This document shows, piece after piece, positions 8,264-15,460 of a stretch of 64,000 bases of DNA. The notes beneath the pieces are model-generated. The model was not told where the DNA came from, did no database searches, and worked only from the letters and a program-made list of their open reading frames with translations. A program made the position numbers and the translations under genes. This DNA comes from Crossiella equi (GTDB taxonomy: Bacteria; Actinomycetota; Actinomycetes; Mycobacteriales; Pseudonocardiaceae): the NCBI RefSeq assembly GCF_017876755.1, contig NZ_JAGIOO010000001.1:1860001-1924000 (forward strand). Reading direction: 5' to 3'. The number at the start of each line of letters is the position of its first letter. Positions within the stretch are counted from its first letter, which is position 1.

Positions 8264-8862
8264 CAGCGGCCCACCCCGTCCACTGTGGACCTCCGGACGG
8301 GGGCACGCCGATCCTCGGCGCCTCGGCCAGCGCGCCCCAGCCGGAGATCGGGACCTGCGGCGGCGTGGCGGGCTTGCCCGTGGTGGTGCGGCGGACCGAC
8401 GGGTCGAAGCCCTGGAGGGCCGAGTCGACCTCGGGACCGTGCTCGTGCCCAGCCTTGTCCGGGCTGCCGGTCGCGCCCGCCGGGAGGCGGCCGAAAGCCT
8501 TGTACCCCAGGGCTTTCCACTCGGGCAGGAACGTGGTCGCGGGGTAGGCCGGGGAGCCGCCGCCGACCAGCCCCGGGTCGCCGTCCAGGCGGAGCTGGTC
8601 CGGGCCCGCCGCGGGTGAGGGGAGAGGGGTCCGTCGGTCAGCGACAGAGCACATCACTGACACCGTGCGTGTGCACGGCGAGCAACACCAGCTCGAAGGC
8701 CGACGCGTTCACCCGGCCGAGGGACAACACGGGCTGAACCTCACGCGGTTCGGCGACGGTTCCGCGGTCGGCCCAGAACGCGGGACGACTCGATCGGGCG
8801 GTAACGGCCGCGACACGCGAACGATGATCGGGTTCGGCCTCCGTGCGGCGCAGGATCGAGGC
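8264..8862. other. Intergenic/decayed segment between ABC remnant and methyltransferase copy 2
   Basis: No intact gene. A minus-strand frame about 8290-8600 reads like old coding sequence (GDPGLVGGGSPAYPATTFLPEW, then LGYKAFGRLPAGATGSPDK and FDPSVRRTTTGKP), which I cannot assign; it may be the remnant of another gene of the lost transporter operon. The 13-bp palindrome GTCCACTGTGGAC is at 8278-8290. Bases 8700-8862 should contain the promoter of methyltransferase copy 2; a CGATCGGGCG string lies near 8790 and recurs as part of a palindrome at 11787-11800, beyond copy 3. Confidence 0.5.
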
Positions 8863-10683
8863 ATGTCGCCACGCCGCCGCTGGACCCGCCGCCTGGTGCA
8901 GGCCGCCGTCCTGGGCCTGCTCGCCGCCGACACCGCACGGCTGCGCCGCCGCCTGGCCGCCCTGCCGGTGCTGCGCGAACAGATCCGCCCGGCCCCACCG
9001 GCCGGGGTGGCCGTGGCCGACGGCGTGGTGGTGGACGCGGCCACCCGCGCCGCCGCGCACGCCCACCGCGAACGCGAGGGCCTGGCCGCGGTCGACCTGG
9101 TGCCCGGCGACCTGCCGGTGGCCCAGGCCATGGACCTGCTGCGCGAGCTGGACCCGGCCGCCTACCGCGCCGACCGCCTGGCCCCCGGTCGTTCGGCCGG
9201 GCACGCGCTGGCCGCCGACCCCGAGCTGCTGGCCCGCGTCGGCGTGCCGGAGCGGCCGACGGCCCCGGACCTGGCCGAGGCGGTGCGCGAGGTCAAGCTG
9301 CACGCCCCCGTCGACACCGGGCTCGCGGTGGCGCCGACGCTGACCAGCCCGGAGGCGGTGCACCGGCAGGACGCGGCCGTGCAGTACGCCACCCACGGCG
9401 CCGCCCTGGACCAGCAGCTCGTGCTGCGGGCCTGCGTGCTGCTCGGGCTGGCCGCCACCGCGCTGACCGGGCGACGCTGGGCGCTGGGCCTGCTGCTGGC
9501 CTGGTCCGCGCAGCCGCTGGCGGTGTTCGCCGATAGCCGGTCGGTGCGGCCCGCCGACCTGCTGCGCGCCAGCCTCACCCGGGCGGTGGCCGAGCCCGCG
9601 CGCCTGGTCCGGCTGGCCCGGGGCACCGCGGCGGCACGGGCCACGCGGGCGCACGCGATCGCCGAGAGCAGGCTCGGCTACACCGAGGACGTGGCCGCCG
9701 GGCTGGACCGCTTCGCGCGGCCCCGCCGCGCGGACTGCCCGTGGTGCGGGGGCCGCTCGCTGCGGCCCCGGCTGGTCACCGGGGACCTGCACCTGCACAA
9801 GCCCGGCACCTTCCACGTGGAGGAGTGCACCGGCTGCGGGCACGTCTTCCAGAACCCCCGGCTCACCGGCCAGGGCCTGGAGTTCCACTACCGGGACTGC
9901 TACGACGGCCTCAACGAGCACAACGTGCAGGGCCTGTTCGCGCTGCGCCGCGAGTACTACCTGCGCCAGGCCAGGTCGCTGGTACGGCACGGCAAGCCGG
10001 AGCGGTGGCTGGACGTGGGCACCGGGCACGCGCACTTCTGCGAGCAGGCCAAGGAAGTCTGGCCGCAGACCGTCTTCGACGGCCTGGACATGTCCAGCGG
10101 GGTCGAGGCGGCGGCCCGGCGCGGCCGGGTGGCGCACGCCTACCGGGGCACCTTCCCGGAGCTGGCGCCGGAGCTGGCCTCCTCCTACGACGCGGTCAGC
10201 ATGTTCCACTACCTGGAGCACAGCACCGACCCGGTGGCCGAGCTGCTGGCCGCGCGCACCGCGCTGCGCCCCGGCGGGCACCTGGTGGTGGAGGTGCCCG
10301 ACCCGGAGTGCCGGTACAGCACGCTGCTCGGCCGGTACTGGGGCGGCTGGGTGCAGCCGCAGCACCTGCACTTCGTCCCGTTGCGCAACCTGCGCGCCAA
10401 GCTCGGCGAGCTCGGCTTCACCGTGGTCGGCACCCAGCGCCGCGAGGCCGGGGCCCCGGACCTCACCGTGGCGGCGTGGCTGCTGCTCAACGACCTGGCC
10501 CCGCGCACCGACCAGCCCTGGCACCGGGCGGCGGGCCCGTGGTCGCGCCTGGGCCGGGTGGCGGTGTTCACCGCGGGCGCCCCGCTGCTGCTGGCCGCGG
10601 CGGTGGCCGACCGGGTGCTGGAACCGGTGTCGGAGGGCCTGCGCCTGTGCAACGCCTACCGCGTGATCGCGCGAAAGGACTGA
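8863..10683 (+). CDS. Membrane-associated zinc-ribbon SAM methyltransferase (copy 2)
   Basis: A 606-residue paralogue of the gene at 3978 along its whole length: N-terminal hydrophobic helix (VQAAVLGLLAADTARLRRR), central hydrophobic segment (LLGLAATALTGRRWALGLLLAWSAQP), zinc ribbon CPWCG (Cys292) with CTGCGH, motif I LDVGTGHAHF near residue 384, and the VQPQHLHF motif. ATG at 8863 gives an N-terminus matching copy 1 (MSPR...). An in-frame ATG at 8824 is possible. It is followed after 9 bases by copy 3. Being a full paralogue outside the PKS operon, it may methylate a second position of the same product or act on a related lipid. Confidence 0.8.
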   Translation: MSPRRRWTRRLVQAAVLGLLAADTARLRRRLAALPVLREQIRPAPPAGVAVADGVVVDAATRAAAHAHREREGLAAVDLVPGDLPVAQAMDLLRELDPAAYRADRLAPGRSAGHALAADPELLARVGVPERPTAPDLAEAVREVKLHAPVDTGLAVAPTLTSPEAVHRQDAAVQYATHGAALDQQLVLRACVLLGLAATALTGRRWALGLLLAWSAQPLAVFADSRSVRPADLLRASLTRAVAEPARLVRLARGTAAARATRAHAIAESRLGYTEDVAAGLDRFARPRRADCPWCGGRSLRPRLVTGDLHLHKPGTFHVEECTGCGHVFQNPRLTGQGLEFHYRDCYDGLNEHNVQGLFALRREYYLRQARSLVRHGKPERWLDVGTGHAHFCEQAKEVWPQTVFDGLDMSSGVEAAARRGRVAHAYRGTFPELAPELASSYDAVSMFHYLEHSTDPVAELLAARTALRPGGHLVVEVPDPECRYSTLLGRYWGGWVQPQHLHFVPLRNLRAKLGELGFTVVGTQRREAGAPDLTVAAWLLLNDLAPRTDQPWHRAAGPWSRLGRVAVFTAGAPLLLAAAVADRVLEPVSEGLRLCNAYRVIARKD

Positions 10684-10692
10684 GCCCGCGCC

Positions 10693-11736
10693 ATGGACAC
10701 AGTGGACAGACGAGCGGCCTACGCCGAGGAGATGTCCCGGGGCGTGGCCCGCTTCTTCCAGGCCCGCAGGCCGGACTGCCCGTGGTGCGGCGGCACCCGG
10801 CTGACCCCGCGCCTGGTCACCCCAGACCTGGTCCAGCGCAAACCGGGCGTCTTCCGCCTGGACCGCTGCGCCTCCTGCGGCCACGTCTTCCAGAACCCGG
10901 CCCTGTCCGAGGCGGGCCTGGCCTTCTACTACCGCGACTTCTACGACGGCCTGGGCGAGGAGGTGATGGACCGGGTCTTCGCGGTGCAGACGGCCTGCTA
11001 CCGCGCCCGCGCCCGCCTGGTGGTCCCGCACGCCCACCCGGTGGAATGGCTGGACGTGGGCTGCGGCCACGGCCACTTCTGCCACACCGCGGCCCAGGTC
11101 CTGCCACGCACCACCTTCGACGGCCTGGACTTCGGCGCGGGCGTGGACCTGGCCCGCGCCAGGGGCTGGATCCGCAAGGCCTACCGGGGCGAGTTCCGCG
11201 CCCTGGCCCCGGAGCTGGCGGGCCGCTACGACGTGGTGAGCATGCACCACTACCTGGAACACAGCCCGGACCCGCTGGCCGAGATCGAGGCGGCCCACGC
11301 GGTGCTGCGCCCGGGCGGCCTGCTCCTGGTCGAGCTGCCGGACCCGGAGTCCCCGTGGGCCCGCCTGACCGGCCGCTACTGGCCGGGCTGGCTCCAGCCC
11401 CAGCACCTGCACCTGCCGCTGCGCACGAACCTCTGCCGCGCCCTGGAGGCCAGGGGCTACACGGTCCTGCACGACGGCCCGGACGACCCGGCCGTCTCCC
11501 CGGGCCTGACCGCCGCGCTGCTGCAGTACCTGGCCGCCCTCACCCCGCCCCCGCCCTTCCCCTGGCTGCCGCCCCAGACCGAACGCCACCGCCGCACCCG
11601 GGCACTGCTCACGGCCGCCAGCACCCCCCTGGTGGTGGCCACGGCAGGGCTGTCCTGGCTGCTCACGCCGCTGACCCGCCGGTGGGGGCTGCACAGCAAC
11701 TTCCAGATCCTGGCCCGCGCCGACAGCCGGTCCTGA
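10693..11736 (+). CDS. Zinc-ribbon SAM methyltransferase without membrane domain (copy 3)
   Basis: 347 residues corresponding to the C-terminal half of copies 1 and 2: CPWCG (Cys29), CASCGHVFQNPAL, FYYRDFYDGLGE, motif I LDVGCGHGHF, MHHYLEHSPDPL, LQPQHLHLPL. The N-terminal membrane half is absent. The ATG at 10693 follows copy 2 by 9 bases, so the two are co-transcribed. The tail (LLTAASTPLVVATAGLSWLLTPL) is hydrophobic and could contact the membrane, as do the tails of the other copies. A soluble partner of the membrane copies or an enzyme with a different substrate are both possible. Confidence 0.8.
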   Translation: MDTVDRRAAYAEEMSRGVARFFQARRPDCPWCGGTRLTPRLVTPDLVQRKPGVFRLDRCASCGHVFQNPALSEAGLAFYYRDFYDGLGEEVMDRVFAVQTACYRARARLVVPHAHPVEWLDVGCGHGHFCHTAAQVLPRTTFDGLDFGAGVDLARARGWIRKAYRGEFRALAPELAGRYDVVSMHHYLEHSPDPLAEIEAAHAVLRPGGLLLVELPDPESPWARLTGRYWPGWLQPQHLHLPLRTNLCRALEARGYTVLHDGPDDPAVSPGLTAALLQYLAALTPPPPFPWLPPQTERHRRTRALLTAASTPLVVATAGLSWLLTPLTRRWGLHSNFQILARADSRS

Positions 11737-11891
11737 CCAGGCGACCGCCGCACACCCGCCCCGCCCGTTGATCCGCTCCACGGAACCGCCCGATCGGGCG
11801 ACTTCTCCAGCTGCGGTGCCACCCTGGCACAGGGCTGACTGGACCCATGCGAACCGCGCTCTCCCCCGCGACACCCGTCCCCGGAACAGGG

Positions 11892-11940
11892 AAGAGCCGC
11901 TGTGCTTCCCCTCGGAACACCCCGAAGCACAGCGGCTCTT
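11892..11940 (+). terminator. Strong intrinsic terminator after methyltransferase copy 3
   Basis: A perfect 17-bp inverted repeat (11892-11908 with 11924-11940) with a 15-base loop, directly followed by T residues (TTTT at 11939-11942). It lies 155 bases after the stop of copy 3. No other gene lies between, so it ends the methyltransferase 2-3 transcript. Confidence 0.85.
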
Positions 11941-11942
11941 TT

Positions 11943-12233
11943 CCCCAGGACCCAGCGAACCGCGGTGTCGGTCACGGTCGCTGTGCTTGCGGGATCGCCG
12001 CGAATGGAGGGAACCCCCAGGTACCCCTCATTCGTCCCGCTGTCCACTCAGGGTTGTCCGCTCGAGCGGATGACCTGACTGCGTTAGCGTACGCTCTCCG
12101 CCTGGCGGGTTGTCAACCCTGGCGGACACGTGAACAATCGGGATGTACTCCTGATTCGCCATGGCGGACGAACAACCGGTGCCACCCGGCGCCACCATCC
12201 AGTCCCCACCGCCACCGACTTGAGGACGCGTTC
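11943..12233 (+). promoter_or_regulatory. Regulatory region of the HTH-ImmA module, with inverted repeats
   Basis: No gene seen in this stretch. It is AT-richer than its surroundings and contains a perfect 10-bp palindrome AGCGTACGCT (12086-12095) and a perfect 6-1-6 inverted repeat GGGTTG-T-CAACCC (12107-12119), about 115 bases before the HTH gene. I infer promoter and operator function, possibly autoregulation by the HTH protein; this is not proven by sequence. Confidence 0.4.
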
Positions 12234-12743
12234 GTGACGGATCCCGGCCAGACCGAAGGGCCCCAGCCCGGCGAGGTCCTGCCCGCCGAGGGCCATGACC
12301 CCGCGGAGGGCCAGCTCGCGCGCAAGATCAACCACTTGATCGCGACGCTGTACCCGGACAAGCGCACGCGCCCCGGCTTCGCCAAGCTGGCGCAGGAGAT
12401 CCGCGAGAAGACCCAGTCGTCGATCTCCAACACCTACCTGTGGGAGCTGGCCACCGGGAAGAAGCGCAACCTCACCCAGGGCACGCTCGCCACGCTCGCG
12501 GAGTTCTTCGGCGTGCCCAGCGAGTACTTCCTCAACGACGAGGTCGCCGCGCGCATCGACACCCAGCTGGAGCTGGCCTTGGCCCTGCGCAACCAGAAGG
12601 TGCGCTCCATCGCGCTGCGCGCCGAGGGCCTGTCCGACGCCACCCTCGACTCGATCCTGACCATGCTCACCCAGGCCCGCAAGATCGAGCGGCTGCCGCC
12701 GCTGGACAGGTCAGCCGAGCAGCGACCAAAATCAGACGGGTAA
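12234..12743 (+). CDS. HTH (XRE-type) regulator of ImmA/IrrE module
   Basis: A 169-residue protein with a disordered acidic N-terminus (about 25 residues), then a helix-turn-helix domain of the extended EspR/XRE type (FAKLAQEIREKTQSSISNTYLWELATGKKRNL, then LATLAEFFGVPSEYFL) and a C-terminal helical dimerisation part. GTG at 12234 has GAGGA at 12222-12226. It is the first gene of a row followed by an HExxH protein, a 7-TM protein and a methyltransferase. In such pairs the HTH protein is usually the repressor or the substrate of the ImmA-like protease; that is inference here. Confidence 0.85.
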   Translation: MTDPGQTEGPQPGEVLPAEGHDPAEGQLARKINHLIATLYPDKRTRPGFAKLAQEIREKTQSSISNTYLWELATGKKRNLTQGTLATLAEFFGVPSEYFLNDEVAARIDTQLELALALRNQKVRSIALRAEGLSDATLDSILTMLTQARKIERLPPLDRSAEQRPKSDG

Positions 12744-12806
12744 CCGCCCGGCATGAGGCACGACTGCTCGTTCCGCAGGTGTCCCATCGGAAAATATGGC
12801 GAGGCG

Positions 12807-13337
12807 ATGACCACACGGCAGATCCGCAAGAGATGCCAGGCGCTGGTCGACGGACTGACACTGCCCGTGCCCTTCACGGTCGACGCGCTCCTGGACGGGC
12901 TCGCCGCACAGCGCGGCCGCCCCATCGAGCTGCTCGCCCTGCCGCCCGGCATGGTCGTCAACGCCTGCGGCCTGTGGATCGCCACCGACACCCACGACGA
13001 GATCTACGTCGAGGAGAAGACCACCGCGCTCCACCGGGAGCACATCATCCTGCACGAGATCGGGCACATCCTCTGCGACCACGAGTCCTCGGAGGAGGGC
13101 GGCCAGGTGTCGCTGGCCAAGTTCCTGCCCGACCTGAGCCCGGAACTGATCGAACGGCTGCTCGCGCGCACCAACTACACCAGTGAGCAGGAGCAGGAGG
13201 CCGAGCTCGTGGCCAGCCTGATCCGCACGGCAGCCGGAACGCGCACCGCCGCCTCCACCTCGGGTGGGGCGTTGGGGGAGCTGGAAGCAGCACTGGGGAT
13301 CCGCAGCAAGGGGCGTGGAGACAATTTCGGTCTATGA
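12807..13337 (+). CDS. ImmA/IrrE-family metallopeptidase-like protein
   Basis: 176 residues. The zinc-protease motif HEIGH is at residues 83-87 (HIILHEIGHILCDH), with a downstream QEQEAELVASLI segment that supplies the third ligand (Glu) in this family. ATG at 12807 is chosen because GAGG (12801-12804) precedes it; an in-frame ATG at 12753 would add 18 residues of unlikely composition. Family members cleave or inactivate their partner HTH repressor in response to stress (ImmA/ImmR, IrrE/DdrO). Here the partner is the gene before it, 63 bases upstream. The tail overlaps the start of the next gene. Confidence 0.85.
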   Translation: MTTRQIRKRCQALVDGLTLPVPFTVDALLDGLAAQRGRPIELLALPPGMVVNACGLWIATDTHDEIYVEEKTTALHREHIILHEIGHILCDHESSEEGGQVSLAKFLPDLSPELIERLLARTNYTSEQEQEAELVASLIRTAAGTRTAASTSGGALGELEAALGIRSKGRGDNFGL

Positions 13338-14496
13338 GCTGGGCACGCAGATCCAGCTGTGGGGCGTACTCGCGATGTGGGTGGTCATCATCCTGCGGGT
13401 GCCCGCGGCACGGCGGTCCCGGCAGCAGCGCATGTTGCTGCTCGCCGTCGTCGGCATGGCCGGGTCCATCACCATCTACCTCGCGCCGGTGCTGTCGGCG
13501 CTGAACGCGTTGCCGGGCATCGTGGTCCAGGGCTGCGGCCTGTTCACCAACCTGTGGGGCGTGTTCAGCTCCGCGCTGGTGCTGGACTTCGTGCTCGCCG
13601 CCCTCGGTGTGCGCCGCGCCGGGCTCGTCTACGGCGGCACCGCCGCGGTGCTGGTCACCCTGGTGGCCTTGAACCTCACCGTGTTCCCCAACGACGAGGG
13701 CTGCGTCACCACCAACCAGGCCCAGTGGTACTCGGTGTTCTGGTGGCTCATCATCGCCAGCCACCTCGTCGCCAAGATCCCGTGTGTGCTGCTGTGCCTG
13801 CGCTACGCGCGGGCGGGCCAGGACCCGGCCGTGCGCATCGGCCTGGGCCTGTTCGCCGCCGCGTTCGCCGTCTCCGCGTTCTTCTGGCTCACCATGCTGT
13901 ACGTGCTGCTCACCGGCGCGCGCTGGATCGGCCAGTACTCCGCCCTCAACATCGGCCTCACCGCGGTGCTGATGGCCATGGGCGCGGCCCTGCCGCTGGT
14001 CCTGGACGCCGGGCGCATGTTCGGCAACATGCGGGCGCTGTGGCGGCTGTGGCCGCTGTGGCACGACCTGGTCGACGACGTGCCGCACGTGGCGCTGTCC
14101 CGCCCGCGCCACCGCGTGCTCGACCTCGTCGGCACCCCGCACTCCACCTACCTGAAGCTGTACCGGCGGGTCATCGAGATCCGCGACGCCATGCTCATCC
14201 TGCGCGACTACGTCTCCCCGGACACCGTGGTCCGCGCCCGCGCGCACGTCACCGCCAACGGGGTGCCCGCCGAGCAGCAGCAGGCCGCGGTCACCGCGTG
14301 CTGGCTGGCCGCGGCCCGGCGCGCCAAGCACCACGGCGCCGCCCCCGACCCCAACCCGCTGGACTTCACCGAGCTGCCCGGTGACGGCCTGCCCGACGAG
14401 ATCGACTTCCTGCTCGCCGTGGCGCACGCGCGCAGCCAGCCGTGGGTCGCTACGTTCGACTTGGCCGACAAGGACGAGCACGCCAGGAACCGGTGA
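13315..14496 (+). CDS. MAB_1171c-like putative transporter (7 TM + DUF6545-type tail)
   Basis: About 393 residues. The N-terminal two-thirds hold roughly seven hydrophobic helices (from WGVLAMWVVIIL to LTAVLMAMGAALPLVL). They are followed by a cytoplasmic tail with the pattern LWRLWPLWHDLVDDVP ... LYRRVIEIRDAMLILRDYV, which I recognise from the MAB_1171c/DUF6545 family that often follows HTH and ImmA genes in actinobacteria. GTG at 13315 has AAGGGG (13309-13313) and overlaps the metallopeptidase by 23 bases, indicating tight co-expression. Function is not established for the family; membrane signalling or transport are both guesses. The last codons overlap the methyltransferase start (TGATG). 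Confidence 0.78.
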   Translation: METISVYELGTQIQLWGVLAMWVVIILRVPAARRSRQQRMLLLAVVGMAGSITIYLAPVLSALNALPGIVVQGCGLFTNLWGVFSSALVLDFVLAALGVRRAGLVYGGTAAVLVTLVALNLTVFPNDEGCVTTNQAQWYSVFWWLIIASHLVAKIPCVLLCLRYARAGQDPAVRIGLGLFAAAFAVSAFFWLTMLYVLLTGARWIGQYSALNIGLTAVLMAMGAALPLVLDAGRMFGNMRALWRLWPLWHDLVDDVPHVALSRPRHRVLDLVGTPHSTYLKLYRRVIEIRDAMLILRDYVSPDTVVRARAHVTANGVPAEQQQAAVTACWLAAARRAKHHGAAPDPNPLDFTELPGDGLPDEIDFLLAVAHARSQPWVATFDLADKDEHARNR

Positions 14497-15275
14497 TGAC
14501 GAGGTACCAGGACAGCGCCCTCAGCAAGGACTCCGCCACCGAGCACACGCGGCTCACCGGCATCCAGAACGCCGCCGACCAGGGCACCATCCGCACGCTG
14601 GAGTCACTGGGCCTCGGCGAGGACTGGGACTGCCTCGACCTCGGCGCGGGCGCGGGCTCCATCGCGCGCTGGCTCACCGAGCGCTGTCCACAGGGGACGG
14701 TGGTGGCCAACGACATCGACACCCGCTACCTCACCGACCTCGACGGCCTGGGCGCGCAGGTGCACGAGGCCGACCTCACCGACCCGGCCTACTCCCCCGG
14801 GCGGCGCTTCGACCTGGTGCACGCCCGCTACGTGCTCTGCCACCTGCCCGAACGAGACGAGATCGTGGCGCGCGCGGTGCGCTGGCTCAAGCCCGGCGGG
14901 TTCCTCGTGGTCACCGACCCCTACCAGCTGCCCGCCGAGACCTCGCCGTTCCCGGTGGTGCGCAAGCTGATGGCCGCCTACGAGGAGGTCTACCGGGGGC
15001 ACGGCGCCGACCTGCGCTGGGCGCGCGGCATCCCGGCGCTGCTGGCCGGGCACGGGCTCACCGAGGTCGGCTACACCGGCACGCTCGGCATGATGGGCAA
15101 CCTCGACCGCGACCGCTGGCGCCCGCTCCTCGCCCAGGTCACACCGGCCATGCTGGCCAAGGGCCTGGTCACCGAGGCCGACATCGCCGAGTTCGAGGCG
15201 CTGCTCAACGACCCGGCCTTCGTCGACATCCCGCAGTTCACGATCTCGGCGTGGGGCCAGGCTCCGCTGGTCTGA
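14496..15275 (+). CDS. Class I SAM-dependent methyltransferase
   Basis: 259 residues with motif I LDLGAGAGSIARWL, acidic motif NDID, and post-motif LKPGGFLVVTDPYQLP; fits UbiE/small-molecule methyltransferases. The ATG overlaps the stop of the 7-TM gene by one base, so it is the fourth gene of the HTH-ImmA-MAB_1171c module. The C-terminal domain (EEVYRGHGADLRWARGIPALL ... FTISAWGQ) is typical of actinomycete natural-product methyltransferases. Substrate unknown. Confidence 0.85.
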   Translation: MTRYQDSALSKDSATEHTRLTGIQNAADQGTIRTLESLGLGEDWDCLDLGAGAGSIARWLTERCPQGTVVANDIDTRYLTDLDGLGAQVHEADLTDPAYSPGRRFDLVHARYVLCHLPERDEIVARAVRWLKPGGFLVVTDPYQLPAETSPFPVVRKLMAAYEEVYRGHGADLRWARGIPALLAGHGLTEVGYTGTLGMMGNLDRDRWRPLLAQVTPAMLAKGLVTEADIAEFEALLNDPAFVDIPQFTISAWGQAPLV

Positions 15276-15400
15276 AGCTGGGACCGGCTGTCCATCGCCC
15301 GGTGGGTGTTCGTCGGCGGGTGGCTGGGGGCTCGGGCACCCGGCTGCGCCGTTCGGCCCCGCGGACGGGCCAACACGCCCTCAGGCTGGGTTCAGAGCTT

Positions 15401-15419
15401 CTCTGGCTGGGGGCCAGAG
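15401..15419. terminator. Hairpin between convergent genes
   Basis: CTCTGGC (15401-15407) and GCCAGAG (15413-15419) form a perfect 7-bp stem with a 5-base loop. It sits in the 185-base gap between the methyltransferase (+) and SARP gene (-). No T-tract, so termination is only suggested by position. Confidence 0.35.
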
Positions 15420-15460
15420 CCTCTCTCGGTTGGGGCTTCGGCCTCTTCACCGGGGGTTGG

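Noticed and set aside
8638-11874. A 1078-codon open frame on the minus strand opposite methyltransferases 2 and 3
   Set aside because: Low-complexity Gly/Gln/Arg/Val composition typical of the antisense frame of GC-rich genes; the plus strand encodes clear methyltransferases.
11457-12047. Minus-strand open frame of 196 codons across the terminator after methyltransferase copy 3
   Set aside because: It runs through the 17-bp terminator and has no family-like sequence or ribosome site.
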